This document shows positions 39,100-48,090 of a stretch of DNA of 64,000 nt, piece after piece; the stretch's first letter is position 1; every line of letters begins with the position of its first letter. The notes beneath the pieces were generated by a model, which had not been told where the DNA came from, made no database searches, and saw nothing but the letters and a program-made list of their open reading frames with translations. A program made the translations under genes and the position numbers. The DNA comes from Streptomyces phaeochromogenes. GTDB lineage: Bacteria > Actinomycetota > Actinomycetes > Streptomycetales > Streptomycetaceae. The DNA is taken from positions 1 through 64,000 of the forward strand of contig NZ_LIQZ01000036.1 of the NCBI RefSeq assembly GCF_001418655.1, written 5' to 3'.

Positions 39100-40134
39100 G
39101 TGACCACACGGCTTGCCGACATCGCAGCCCAGGCGGGGGTGAGCGAAGCGACCGTCAGCCGCGTCCTGAACGGGAAGCCGGGCGTCGCCGCCACCACCCG
39201 CCAGTCCGTTCTCGCCGCGCTCGACGTGCTGGGCTACGAGCGGCCCGTACGGCTGCGGCAGCGCAGCGAGGGGCTCGTCGGGCTGATAACCCCGGAGCTG
39301 GAGAACCCGATATTCCCGGCCCTGGCCCAGGTCATCGGCCAGGCGCTGACGCGGCAGGGCTACACGCCGGTCCTCGCGACCCAGACTCCGGGCGGCTCCA
39401 CCGAGGACGAGCTGACCGAGATGCTGGTCGACCGGGGCGTCGCCGGCATCATCTTCGTCTCCGGACTGCACGCGGACACCTCCGCGGACATGCAGCGCTA
39501 CGAGCAGCTGCGCGGCCAGGGTGTGCCGTTCGTCCTCGTCGACGGTTTCTCGCCAAAGGTGCAGGCGCCCTTCATCTCGCCGGACGACCGGGCTGCGATG
39601 GCGCTCGCGGTCACCCACCTCGTCTCGCTGGGTCACACCAACATCGGTCTGGCGCTCGGCCCGAAGCGGTTCGTGCCGGTCCAGCGGAAGATCGAGGGTT
39701 TCGTCCGCACGATGCAGGACCTGCTGGGGCTGGCCGCGGCCGACATCGAGGAGCGCCTGGTCCAGCACTCGCTGTACACGCTGGAGGGCGGCCAGGCGGC
39801 CACCGCGGCGCTCATCGACCGTGACTGCACGGCCATCGTCTGCGCGAGCGACATGATGGCGCTCGGTGCCATACGGGCCGCACGGCAGCGCGGTCTCGAC
39901 GTCCCCAAGGACATCTCCGTCGTCGGTTTCGACGACTCCCCGCTGATCGCGTTCACGGACCCGCCCCTCACCACGGTCCGCAAGCCGGTCCCGGCCATGG
40001 GCCAGGCCGCGGTACGTACGTTGCTGGAGGAGATCGGCGGGACACCGGCGCCCCACAGTGAGTTCGTGTTCATGCCGGAACTGGTGGTGCGGGGTTCCAC
40101 CGCTTCGGCTCCTGGGGACCGAAATCGTACGTAA
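39100..40134 (+). CDS. malR: LacI family maltose repressor MalR
   Basis: A LacI-type repressor of the maltose regulon. The N-terminal helix-turn-helix is TTRLADIAAQAGVSEATVSRVLNGKPGVA in two stretches, followed by the hinge and a periplasmic-binding-like ligand domain with GLVGLITPELENPIFP and a C-terminal VVGFDDSPLIAFTDPPLTTV. Start GTG 39100 gives 344 residues, beginning at the HTH as I recall for the Streptomyces MalR; TACAGT at 39085-39090 would suit a leaderless transcript. A start at ATG 39007 with GAGGG upstream would add 31 residues and is possible. It diverges from malE and probably binds the TTGC(A/T)GCAA-like sites. Confidence 0.9.
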   Translation: MTTRLADIAAQAGVSEATVSRVLNGKPGVAATTRQSVLAALDVLGYERPVRLRQRSEGLVGLITPELENPIFPALAQVIGQALTRQGYTPVLATQTPGGSTEDELTEMLVDRGVAGIIFVSGLHADTSADMQRYEQLRGQGVPFVLVDGFSPKVQAPFISPDDRAAMALAVTHLVSLGHTNIGLALGPKRFVPVQRKIEGFVRTMQDLLGLAAADIEERLVQHSLYTLEGGQAATAALIDRDCTAIVCASDMMALGAIRAARQRGLDVPKDISVVGFDDSPLIAFTDPPLTTVRKPVPAMGQAAVRTLLEEIGGTPAPHSEFVFMPELVVRGSTASAPGDRNRT

Positions 40135-40232
40135 GCAGTAGTGCCCCACATACTCCGGGTGTAGAACGTGCGGGCAGGACCCACCCGAGGGATGATCGGT
40201 GGGGAAGGGCTTATCTGGCAGACTCTGTCTCT

Positions 40233-41105
40233 ATGGGTGAGAGCACCGTGACGACACTGGAAGGCCAGGAGCAGGCCGCACACCAGCCCGTCGCGGACGA
40301 GGCGAACAGCCGCGCGGGGCAAGGTTTCCTGCGCCGCCTGCGTACGCCTCGCCGCCCCCGGCTGTGGTTCGAGATCCTGCTGATCGCGGTGAGTTACTGG
40401 ACGTACTCACTGATCCGCAACGCGGTCCCCGAGCAGCGGGCGAAGGCGCTGGAGAACGCCGACTGGATCTGGAAGGTCGAGCACCACCTCGGCATCGCCG
40501 TGGAGGAGTCCGTCAACCACGGCGTGAACTCGGTGACTTGGCTGATCGTCGGGATGAACTACTACTACGCGACGCTGCACTTCGTGGTGACGCTGGGCGT
40601 CCTGGTGTGGCTCTACCGCAGCCATCCGGGCCGTTACGCGGCGACGCGCATGGTCCTCTTCGCCACCACCGGTGTGGCCCTGGTCGGCTACTACCTGTAT
40701 CCGCTGGCGCCGCCCCGTCTGATGAACGGCAGCGACTTCATCGACACGGTCGTCGTCCACCAGACCTGGGGCTCCATGGCCTCCGGCGACCTGAAGAACA
40801 TGTCGAACCAGTACGCCGCGATGCCGTCCATGCACATCGGCTGGTCCCTCTGGTGCGGCCTCACGATCTTCGCCCTGGCCTCGGTCCCCTGGGTCCGCGT
40901 CCTCGGCCTGCTCTACCCCACGCTGACCCTGGTGGTCATCGTCGCAACGGCCAACCACTTCTGGCTCGACGCGGTGGGCGGCATGATCTGCCTGGCCTTC
41001 GGCTACACGGTGGCAAGGCTCTGGTACGGATCGATGCCGTACGCCTTGCCGCAACTGGTCCCGGAGACACCGCCGAGGCGCCGCTTGCTGCCGACGAAGG
41101 CTTAG
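40233..41105 (+). CDS. PAP2 superfamily membrane phosphatase/transferase
   Basis: A 290-residue integral membrane protein of the PAP2 superfamily. Hydrophobic helices occur at about residues 45-62, 98-125, 133-155, 205-222 and 228-258. The catalytic motifs are present: PSMHIGWSLW (histidine of motif C2) and NHFWLDAVGG (C3). Such enzymes act on lipid phosphates or phospholipid head groups, or on inositol-phosphate lipid synthesis; the substrate cannot be told. ATG 40233 has no ribosome site. It follows malR on the same strand, 98 nt downstream, but is probably independent. Confidence 0.87.
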   Translation: MGESTVTTLEGQEQAAHQPVADEANSRAGQGFLRRLRTPRRPRLWFEILLIAVSYWTYSLIRNAVPEQRAKALENADWIWKVEHHLGIAVEESVNHGVNSVTWLIVGMNYYYATLHFVVTLGVLVWLYRSHPGRYAATRMVLFATTGVALVGYYLYPLAPPRLMNGSDFIDTVVVHQTWGSMASGDLKNMSNQYAAMPSMHIGWSLWCGLTIFALASVPWVRVLGLLYPTLTLVVIVATANHFWLDAVGGMICLAFGYTVARLWYGSMPYALPQLVPETPPRRRLLPTKA

Positions 41106-41142
41106 CCCCCACCGGCCGTCGGCCACGACCCGGCCGACCCCT

Positions 41143-42039
41143 TCAGGTCGCGCCGCCGGCCTCCCTCAGCGCGCCCAGGAAGCTCCGCAGGGCAGGCTGC
41201 CGCGGCGCCCCCTCCCGGACCGCGGCGAAAATCGACCGCACCGGCTCCGGCCCCCGGACCTCCCGCACCACCACACCCGGATGCCGGCTGCCCAGCCCCA
41301 GCCGAGGCACAAGGCTCACGCCCAGCCCCGCCGCGACGAACCCCTGCGCGGTCGCGTAGTCCCCGCTGTCCACCACGACCCGCGGCCGGAACCCGGCGGC
41401 CTCGCACGCCAGGAGCTGCGCATCGAGGCACGGCCCGGGCCACTCGCTCCCCACCCACGGCTCCTCGGCGAGGTCGGCCAGCGCGACGGTCCGCCGCCCG
41501 GCCAGCGGATGCCCCTTGGGCAGCACGGCGAGGTAGGGATCGTCGAGCAGCCGCACAAGCCGCACACCGTCGGGCCCCGCCTCCTCCGAGGGCCGGACCA
41601 CGAGCGCCAGATCCGCCCGCCCCTCCTTCACGTCCGGCAGCGAGTCCTCGTAGTCGACGAGCTTCAACTCGACCTGCACACCGGGATGTTCGGCCCGTAC
41701 CTTCGCCACGGCCGGAGCCACCAGCGCGGCCCCGGCGGTGGCGAAGTACCGCACGGCGAGCCGCCCCGTACGCCCCTCCAGCAAGTCGACGAGCGCGGTC
41801 TCGGCCTCGGCGACCTGCCGCCCGATGACGTCCGCGTACTCGGTGAGCATCAGCCCCGCCGCGGTGGGCCGCACACCGCGCCCGACCCGTTCGAGCAGGG
41901 GCGTACGAGCCTCCTTCTCCAGGACGGCGATCTGCTGACTGACGGCGGACGGCGTATAGCCGAGCCGCGCGGCAGCCGCCGTCACGGAACCGCTGGTCAC
42001 CACGGCCCGCAGCATCTGCATGCGTCGCACATCAAGCAT
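41143..42039 (-). CDS. LysR family transcriptional regulator
   Basis: A 298-residue LysR-type regulator. The N-terminal winged helix is MLDVRRMQMLRAVVTSGSVTAAAARLGYTPSAVSQQIAVLEKEA in two parts, and residues from about 90 are the effector domain (RTGRLAVRYFATAGAALVAPAVAKV). Start ATG 42039 is chosen because the HTH begins 2-3 residues later; an upstream in-frame start at 42075 has no support. It diverges from an EamA transporter, with 72 bp between starts that contain an AGTG-N14-CACT element. It therefore probably controls that transporter, whose ligand is unknown. Confidence 0.92.
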   Translation of the reverse strand: MLDVRRMQMLRAVVTSGSVTAAAARLGYTPSAVSQQIAVLEKEARTPLLERVGRGVRPTAAGLMLTEYADVIGRQVAEAETALVDLLEGRTGRLAVRYFATAGAALVAPAVAKVRAEHPGVQVELKLVDYEDSLPDVKEGRADLALVVRPSEEAGPDGVRLVRLLDDPYLAVLPKGHPLAGRRTVALADLAEEPWVGSEWPGPCLDAQLLACEAAGFRPRVVVDSGDYATAQGFVAAGLGVSLVPRLGLGSRHPGVVVREVRGPEPVRSIFAAVREGAPRQPALRSFLGALREAGGAT

Positions 42040-42054
42040 GCAGCAGAGCTTAAC

Positions 42055-42076
42055 AGTGCATGCAAGATCCTTCACT
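42055..42076. promoter_or_regulatory. Candidate LysR site in the divergent lysR/eamA region
   Basis: AGTG (42055-42058) and CACT (42073-42076) are an inverted pair over 14 bp, containing TGCATGCA (42057-42064). Placement between divergent starts fits LysR control. Confidence 0.4.
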
Positions 42077-42111
42077 TGTCCTTACACCACAGTCTGCCCC
42101 ACCGTGGACGC

Positions 42112-43074
42112 ATGCCGCTCACATCGACCCTCCGCATGGCCGCCCTGGCGCTCCTCTGGGGCTCCGGCTTCCTGTGGATCAAGCTGGCCCTGAACCACGG
42201 CCTGTCCCCCGCCCAGATCACGATCACCCGCTGCGCCCTGGGCACGGCGGTGCTCCTCCTCCTGGCCCGCTCGGCAGGCCAGCGCCTCCCCCGCGACCGT
42301 GCGACCTGGACCCGCCTCGCCGTCGCGGCCCTCTTCTGCAACGCGATCCCCTTCGCCCTCTTCAGCATCGGCGAGCAGACGGTCGACTCGGGCATCGCGG
42401 GCGTACTGAACGCGACAACTCCCCTGTGGTCCCTGCTGCTCGGCATCCTGCTGGGCACCGACCGCGGACTGGGCCGCGTCCGCCTGACCGGCCTGTTCCT
42501 GGGCTTCGCGGGCACGCTCCTGATCTTCGCCCCCTGGCAGCGCTCGGCGGGCCTGCTGACCTGGGGCGCCCTGTCCCTCCTGGCCGCCGCGGCGAGCTAC
42601 GCCATCGCCTTCGCGTACATGGCCCGCAAACTCACCGACCGGGGCGCCCCGATCGCCATGTCGGCGGCCCAACTCCTGGCCGCCACAGCCTGGACGACCC
42701 TCTCCGTCCCCACCGCCGGCCCCCTGCACACCGACACCACGGGCCTGCTGGCGATCACGGCGCTGGGCATCCTCGGCACGGGCGTCACGTTCTACCTCAA
42801 CTACCGCCTCATCGCGGACGAGGGCCCCACCAGCGCGGCAACGGTCGGCTACCTGCTCCCGGTCGTCTCCGTCGCGCTGGGCGCCCTGGTCCTCGACGAG
42901 TCCACGGGCCCCCGCATCTGGGCGGGCATGGCAGTGGTCCTGGCCGGCGTGGCGATGACCCGCACCCGCAAGACATCAGGAGGGGACGTGGCGGGGCGTC
43001 CGTCCGACCCCGCCCCTACCGTTCAGCGGCCCCGTAGAACAGCTCCTCGACAACGGCCCGAGCCCGCCGAGTAG
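42112..43074 (+). CDS. EamA/DMT family transporter
   Basis: A 320-residue inner-membrane transporter of the drug/metabolite family with ten hydrophobic helices arranged as two EamA repeats (first ALALLWGSGFLWIKLAL; second WGALSLLAAAASYAIAFAYM). These export amino acids, cofactors or drugs. The start ATG 42112 gives MPLTSTLRMAALALLWGSG; there is no ribosome site, so a leaderless transcript is likely. The gene diverges from a LysR regulator and its 3' end overlaps glnE by 59 bp on the opposite strand. The last about 30 residues are a charged tail that may be non-essential. Confidence 0.9.
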   Translation: MPLTSTLRMAALALLWGSGFLWIKLALNHGLSPAQITITRCALGTAVLLLLARSAGQRLPRDRATWTRLAVAALFCNAIPFALFSIGEQTVDSGIAGVLNATTPLWSLLLGILLGTDRGLGRVRLTGLFLGFAGTLLIFAPWQRSAGLLTWGALSLLAAAASYAIAFAYMARKLTDRGAPIAMSAAQLLAATAWTTLSVPTAGPLHTDTTGLLAITALGILGTGVTFYLNYRLIADEGPTSAATVGYLLPVVSVALGALVLDESTGPRIWAGMAVVLAGVAMTRTRKTSGGDVAGRPSDPAPTVQRPRRTAPRQRPEPAE

Positions 43075-46021
43075 TACGCCGATAGTCATCGAGCATGTCC
43101 CCCACATGCCCGGGCCCGTACCCCAAGTAGCGCCCCACGGCGGCAAGTTCACGCCCGTCCGAGGGGAACGTGTCCCCCGCCCGCCCCCGCACCAGCATCA
43201 CGGCATTCCGCACCCGCGTAGCCAGTACCCAGGCCTCGTCCAGCGTCGAAGCATCCTCACCGGAGATCAACTCCGCCGCGCAGGCCGCCGCGAGAGCCTC
43301 CCGCGTACGAGTGGTCCGCAGCCCGGACTCCTCCCACCCGTGCCGCAGCTGAAGCAACTGGACGGTCCACTCCACATCGGACAGCCCCCCGCGCCCCAGC
43401 TTGGTGTGCAAGGTCGGATCCGCCCCGCGAGGCATCCGCTCGGACTCCATCCGGGCCTTCAACCGCCGGATCTCCCGCACGGCATCCTCGCCAAGACCCT
43501 CCGCCGGATACCGCAGCGGATCGACCAGCTCGATGAACCTCTGCCCCAACTCCTCGTCCCCGGCGACGACTTCGGCCCGCAGCAGGGCGTGCGCCTCCCA
43601 CACGAGAGACCACCGGCGGTAGTACGCCTCGTACGACTTCAGCGTCCGCACGAGCGGCCCGGACTTCCCCTCGGGCCGCAGATCCGCGTCGATCAACAAC
43701 GGCGGATCGGCACTGGACACCTGCAACAGCCGCCGCATCTCGGAGACCACGGAGTTCGCGGCCCGGGAGGCCTCCTGCTCGTCGGCCCCTTCCCAGGGCT
43801 CGTGCACGAACAGCACATCCGCATCGGACCCGTAACCCAGCTCGTGCCCGCCGAAGCGCCCCATCCCGATGACTGCGAACCGGGTGGGCAGGGTGTCCCC
43901 CCACCGGTCCCGCACCACGGCCCGCAAGGTCCCCGCGAGTGTCGCCGCCGTCAGATCCGAGACGGCCCCGCCGACCAGGTCGACCAGCGCACCCTGGTCG
44001 GCGTCGGCCGGCGTCTCCTCCGTCCCGTAGGACTTCACGATGTCGATGGCGGCCGTACGGAACAACTCCCGTCGCCGCACGCCACGCGCGGCGGTGACCG
44101 CGGCCTCGCCCCCGCTGGCACGCCCGACGGCCGCGAGGATCTCCTGCTCCAGATGGGCCCGGCTGCGGGGTTCGAGCCCGCCTCCGTCGCCGTCGCCGAG
44201 CAGTGCCACGGCCTCGGGCGCCCGCATCAGCAGATCGGGGGCGAGCCGCCCGGCGGACAGCACCCGGGCGAGGTTCTCGGCCGCGGCCCCTTCGTCCCTC
44301 AACAGCCGCAGATACCAAGGGGTCTTGCCCAACGCGTCCGACACCTTGCGGAAGTTGAACAGCCCGGCGTCGGGATCCGCGGAATCCGCGAACCACCCCA
44401 ACAACACGGGCAGCAGGGTCCGTTGGATGGCGGCCTTCCGGGAAACCCCGGAGGCGAGCGCCTCCAGATGCCGCAACGCGGCGGCAGGATCTGCGTACCC
44501 CAGCGCGACCAACCGCTCCCGCGCCGCGTTCGTACTCAACCGGCTCTCGCCGGGCGCCAGTTGGGCGACGGCGTCGAGCAACGGCCGGTAGAAGAGCTTC
44601 TCGTGCAGCCGCCGCACCACGGAGGCGTGCCGCTTCCACTCCCGGTTCAGCTCGGCGATGGGGTCGGTGCGCAGCCCCAACGACCGCCCGATACGCCGCA
44701 GATCGGCGTCCTCCTCGGGCACGAGATGCGTACGCCGCAGCCGGAAGAGCTGTATGCGGTGCTCCATGGAACGCAGGAACCGGTAGGCGTCCTCCAGCAG
44801 CACGGCGTCGACGCGCCCCACGTACCCGCCCGCGGCCAGCGCGTTCAAGGCGTCCAGCGTGGTCCCGCTGCGCAACGACGTGTCGGCCCGCCCGTGCACC
44901 AACTGCAGCAGCTGCACGGCGAATTCGACGTCCCGCAGACCGCCGGGACCGAGTTTCAGCTCGCGCTCGATCTCGGCAACGGGGATGTTCTCGACCACCC
45001 GCCGCCGCATCTTCTGCACGTCGGGGACGAAGTTCTCCCGCTCGGCGGCCTGCCAGACGAGCGGCGCGAGCGTGGCGACGTAGGACTCCCCCAGGTCGAG
45101 GTCCCCGGCAACGGGCCGGGCCTTCAACAGGGCCTGGAACTCCCAGGTCTTGGCCCACCGCTGGTAGTAGGCGAGGTGGCTGCTGAGCGTCCGGACGAGC
45201 GGCCCGTTCCGCCCCTCGGGCCGGAGATTGGCGTCGACGGGCCAGATCGACCCCTCCACCGTGGTCTCGGAACAGATCCGCATCAGATGCGAGGCCAGCC
45301 GGGTGGCGGCCCGCAGGGCCTTCCCCTCGTCGGCCCCGTCGACGGCCTCCCCGACGAAGATGACATCGACGTCGGACACGTAATTCAGCTCGTGTCCACC
45401 GCACTTGCCCATCGCGACCACCGCGAGCCGGCACATCGCGGCGTCCTCGGGCGCGGCCGCCTGTGCGATGGCGAGCGCGGCCCGCAGGGTGGCCGTCGCG
45501 AGATCGGCGAGCTCGGCGGCGGTCTGCGCGACGTCGGTCGTCCCGCACACGTCACGTGCGGCGATGGACAGCAGGCACCGCCGGTAGGCGACGCGCAGCG
45601 TCACGGGGTCGGAGGCCTCGGCGAGCCCGCGTTCGAACTCCGCGGTGCCCGGGTGCAGGTCCTGCGGCTCGTACGTCACGAGGACCTGCCAGTCGAGCGG
45701 ATGCCGCGCGAGGTGGTCGCCGAGCGCGGCGGACGCGCCGAGCACCCCGAGCAGCCGGTCGCGCAGCGGCTTGGCCGCGATCAGCGTGTCGAGCAGCTCG
45801 CGCTGGGCCGTGTGACCGTCCTGCGCCTCGACGAGCCGTACGAGCCCGAGCAGCGCCAGGTCCGGATCGGCGGTGGCTCCGAGCGCGTCGAGCAGCACCG
45901 GATCGTTCCGTATCGGCGCGAGTTCCGCGCTCTCCATGAGCCGTTCCGCGGCGGACGGATCGGTGAAACCGTGCCGCAGCAGCCGCGAGAAGGTACTGCT
46001 CCTGCGCCCCGGCGCCATCAT
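43016..46021 (-). CDS. glnE: Glutamine synthetase adenylyltransferase/deadenylase GlnE
   Basis: A 1001-residue bifunctional enzyme that adenylylates or deadenylylates GlnA at Tyr397. Two nucleotidyltransferase halves are visible: the N-terminal (deadenylylase-like) block GGHELNYVSDVDVIFV and the C-terminal (adenylylase) block GGHELGYGSDADVLFVHE. Each carries the GSxxD/DxD metal-binding pattern. Start ATG 46021 has AGGAGG 6 nt upstream, and ATG 46018 is an alternative. Length matches actinobacterial GlnE. It is encoded about 40 kb from its target glnA and about 2.6 kb from a third synthetase. The EamA gene overlaps its 3' end. Confidence 0.96.
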   Translation of the reverse strand: MMAPGRRSSTFSRLLRHGFTDPSAAERLMESAELAPIRNDPVLLDALGATADPDLALLGLVRLVEAQDGHTAQRELLDTLIAAKPLRDRLLGVLGASAALGDHLARHPLDWQVLVTYEPQDLHPGTAEFERGLAEASDPVTLRVAYRRCLLSIAARDVCGTTDVAQTAAELADLATATLRAALAIAQAAAPEDAAMCRLAVVAMGKCGGHELNYVSDVDVIFVGEAVDGADEGKALRAATRLASHLMRICSETTVEGSIWPVDANLRPEGRNGPLVRTLSSHLAYYQRWAKTWEFQALLKARPVAGDLDLGESYVATLAPLVWQAAERENFVPDVQKMRRRVVENIPVAEIERELKLGPGGLRDVEFAVQLLQLVHGRADTSLRSGTTLDALNALAAGGYVGRVDAVLLEDAYRFLRSMEHRIQLFRLRRTHLVPEEDADLRRIGRSLGLRTDPIAELNREWKRHASVVRRLHEKLFYRPLLDAVAQLAPGESRLSTNAARERLVALGYADPAAALRHLEALASGVSRKAAIQRTLLPVLLGWFADSADPDAGLFNFRKVSDALGKTPWYLRLLRDEGAAAENLARVLSAGRLAPDLLMRAPEAVALLGDGDGGGLEPRSRAHLEQEILAAVGRASGGEAAVTAARGVRRRELFRTAAIDIVKSYGTEETPADADQGALVDLVGGAVSDLTAATLAGTLRAVVRDRWGDTLPTRFAVIGMGRFGGHELGYGSDADVLFVHEPWEGADEQEASRAANSVVSEMRRLLQVSSADPPLLIDADLRPEGKSGPLVRTLKSYEAYYRRWSLVWEAHALLRAEVVAGDEELGQRFIELVDPLRYPAEGLGEDAVREIRRLKARMESERMPRGADPTLHTKLGRGGLSDVEWTVQLLQLRHGWEESGLRTTRTREALAAACAAELISGEDASTLDEAWVLATRVRNAVMLVRGRAGDTFPSDGRELAAVGRYLGYGPGHVGDMLDDYRRTTRRARAVVEELFYGAAER

Positions 46022-46322
46022 CCCCGGCCTCCTGCCTCCCACGGATCAAGGTCGTACGGCCCTGAGCCTAACCGGAGAGCCTGGGGGAAGCGCCTGGACG
46101 CGGGACAGCGGTTTCAGCGGGCCACGACCATCGTGGCCGGTCGGCGCGGGTCCACGAGCCCGTCCGGTCTGCCGGCCGCGGCGAGCGGATGTCCCGGGGC
46201 GGAGGTCCTGTGGCCGGTCGCCGGCCCACGCCGTGGCCGCGGGACCGATGAGTTCCGTCGGCGGGCGGGGTCTGTCCTGGTGAGGAATCATCCAGTCATC
46301 CACCAGGTCCGGAGGAGAGCTC
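46022..46322. other. Intergenic region between glnE and the oxidoreductase gene
   Basis: About 300 bp between divergent starts. I see the glnE ribosome site at 46028-46033 and GGAGGAG (46311-46317) before the next gene, and no further gene or structure. Confidence 0.4.
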
Positions 46323-46838
46323 ATGAAAGCACGGTCCGAGCTGGACACGCGCTACAGCGACGAGACCGCCACCGCACGCCCCTGGTCCGAGGCCGAGGCG
46401 CTGCTGGCCGAGTCCGAGCTGTTCTGGATCTCGACGGTACGCCCCGACGGACGGCCGCATGTGACGCCCCTGCCGACGGTGTGGTCGGACGGCGCGCTGC
46501 ACTTCTGCACCGGGCCCGAGGAGCGCAAGGCGCGCAACCTCGCGCTGAACCCGAGCGTCGTACTGACCACAGGAACCAACACCTGGAACAAGGGGTACGA
46601 CCTCGTGGTGGAGGGCGAGGCGGTCCGGGTGTCCGACGACGCCAGGCTGCGCGAGCTGGCCGAGGAGTGGGAGCGCAAGTACGGCAGTTTCTGGCACTTC
46701 GAGGTCGGCGACGGGCACTTCCAGCACGGCGCCGGAAAGGCCCTCGTTTTCTCGGTGGCGCCCGGGACCGTTTTCGGCTTCGGTAAGGGAGAGCCGTTCA
46801 GCCAGACCCGCTGGCGGTTCGACGGACGCAGGACCTGA
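46323..46838 (+). CDS. PNPOx-like flavin or F420-dependent oxidoreductase
   Basis: A 171-residue split-barrel protein of the pyridoxamine-phosphate-oxidase-like family, which in actinobacteria often binds F420 or FMN. Recognisable blocks are LFWISTVRPDGRPHVTPLPTVW (first strands) and ARNLALNPSVVLTTGTNTW with GYDLVVEGEAVRV. It ends FGKGEPFSQTRWRF. ATG 46323 is preceded by GGAGGAG 5 nt away. Substrate unknown. A tandem 9-bp repeat starts 21 nt after the stop codon. Confidence 0.87.
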   Translation: MKARSELDTRYSDETATARPWSEAEALLAESELFWISTVRPDGRPHVTPLPTVWSDGALHFCTGPEERKARNLALNPSVVLTTGTNTWNKGYDLVVEGEAVRVSDDARLRELAEEWERKYGSFWHFEVGDGHFQHGAGKALVFSVAPGTVFGFGKGEPFSQTRWRFDGRRT

Positions 46839-46859
46839 AGGCACAACGCCCAAGACAAC

Positions 46860-46913
46860 AGCTACGACAGCTACGACAGCTACGACAGCTGCAAGAGACA
46901 CGACAGCTACGAC
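46860..46913. repeat. Six tandem 9-bp units (AGCTACGAC)
   Basis: Units at 46860, 46869, 46878, 46887, 46896 and 46905. Units 4 (AGCTGCAAG) and 5 (AGACACGAC) are diverged. It lies between the oxidoreductase and VOC genes. Confidence 0.85.
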
Positions 46914-46951
46914 GAACGCCTAAGACAATGCGTACGACAAAGGAGTCGTCC

Positions 46952-47392
46952 ATGGACATGGCCCTTGAAGTGATCACGCTTCCCGTCACCGACATCGACC
47001 GGGCGAAGGCCTTCTATCAGGACAAGGTCGGATTCCACGTCGACATCGACACCGAGGTGATGCCGGGCGCCCGCGTGGTCCAGCTGACACCCCCCGGTTC
47101 CGGCTGTTCGATCGCGCTCGCCGAGGGCGTACCCATCCCGACGGGAACACCGCAGCCGGGCACGTACCACGGCCTGCAGCTGGTCGTGGCGGACGCCAAG
47201 TCGGCCTACGAGGAGCTCACCGCCCGGGGCCTGGACGTCAGCGAGCCCGTCCAGTACGCCCCCCAGGACGGCGGCACCTTCATGCACTTCACGGACCCGG
47301 ACGGCAACGGCTGGGCCATCCAGGAATTCCGCGAGCGCGCCACAAAGCCCCTGCACAAGCTGATGACGGACCTGGCCGAGCAGACCCCGTGA
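46952..47392 (+). CDS. VOC superfamily (glyoxalase/bleomycin-resistance-like) protein
   Basis: A 146-residue vicinal-oxygen-chelate protein. The N-terminal repeat is ALEVITLPVTDIDRAKAFYQDKVGFHV and the second is TYHGLQLVVADAKSAYEELTARG, with terminal FTDPDGNGWAIQEF. His and Glu of those segments are potential metal ligands. The function could be a dioxygenase, glyoxalase or drug-binding protein. ATG 46952 has AAAGGAG 7 nt upstream; an in-frame ATG at 46928 is rejected. The gene follows a short-repeat tract and is probably a separate transcript. Confidence 0.87.
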   Translation: MDMALEVITLPVTDIDRAKAFYQDKVGFHVDIDTEVMPGARVVQLTPPGSGCSIALAEGVPIPTGTPQPGTYHGLQLVVADAKSAYEELTARGLDVSEPVQYAPQDGGTFMHFTDPDGNGWAIQEFRERATKPLHKLMTDLAEQTP

Positions 47393-47420
47393 CAGGTCCG
47401 CACACCGGCTGACCCCACGA

Positions 47421-47927
47421 TCAGAGATCGTCGGGGAGGATCCGGAAGTGGGTGTGCCTGCCGCCGAGCGGACGGACGTTCCGGAAGTCGCGGAGGTCCC
47501 GGGCCAGAACGGCGTCCGCGCCGTACTCGGCGGCAAGTGCCCCCTTCACCGCGTCCACCAGGTGGCGATGGCAGCGTGGTGGCGGTGGCAGCGTGGCGGG
47601 ACGGTGCGCCATGAGCCCGGCCGAATTGCCGAGTTCCCGGGGCAGGGAGGCCGTCAGCGTGCGCCGTACGACTGCCGGCTCGACACCGCGTTCCAGCCAG
47701 GCGCAGACCACGGGCGCAAGGCGGCCGATGTCGCAGCACGCCGCCCGACGGTCGCAGGCCGTCGGTCACAGGCCGTCCAGAACATTCATGATCGCCGACA
47801 CGACACGGTTCCGCCGACGATGGCTCTTGCTGCAGAACCGCCGCCTGCGCCACCGACCCCTCGGCTGCGGCACCGGAACACCACACCACTTGCACGGCCG
47901 CGTTCGCTCCACTGGATCCCCACCCAT
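47421..47927 (-). pseudogene. Zinc-ribbon/HTH-like gene split by an in-frame TGA
   Basis: One reading frame from ATG 47927 to a stop at 47421 is interrupted by TGA at 47766-47768. Part 1 (53 aa) has two putative zinc-ribbon ligands pairs: CKWCG and FCSKSH (MGGDPVERTRPCKWCGVP and RRRFCSKSHRRR). Part 2 (114 aa) begins PTACDRRAACCDIGRLAPVV and continues ERGVEPAVVRRTLTASLPRELGNSAGLMAHR. That block matches the C-terminus of a Streptomyces protein class I recall. TACAGT lies 6 nt before ATG 47927, suggesting a leaderless promoter. It may be a nonsense mutation, or part 1 alone may be expressed. Confidence 0.55.
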
Positions 47928-48018
47928 ACCGCGACTGTAGCGGCCACCCCGGTCCGGTCGCCTTCGCCGGTCCGGAGGCTAGGCTCCGCCCCACGGCACC
48001 AGAACCCCGATACGGCAG

Positions 48019-48053
48019 CAGGGCCCGGACCGCGCCTCGCGGTCCGGGCCCTG
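48019..48053. terminator. Perfect 15-bp-stem hairpin
   Basis: CAGGGCCCGGACCGC (48019-48033) and GCGGTCCGGGCCCTG (48039-48053), loop 5 nt. It lies after the DUF6243 gene on the minus strand. Confidence 0.85.
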
Positions 48054-48090
48054 CCCCGTGCGGTGCCGCCGACCCTGCGGCGGCGGTGTG

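Noticed and set aside
43106..46786. A 1226-codon plus-strand open frame opposite glnE
   Set aside because: It is antisense to glnE, has proline/arginine-rich composition with no recognisable domain, and its only real content is the overlapping downstream oxidoreductase in another frame. It is an artefact of GC-rich coding on the other strand.
46860..46913. CRISPR or small RNA gene
   Set aside because: Contiguous 9-bp units without spacers and no promoter or terminator around them.
47206..47994. A 262-codon minus-strand frame overlapping the zinc-ribbon pseudogene
   Set aside because: It overlaps the VOC gene antisense and has no sensible composition; the zinc-ribbon frame explains the region better.
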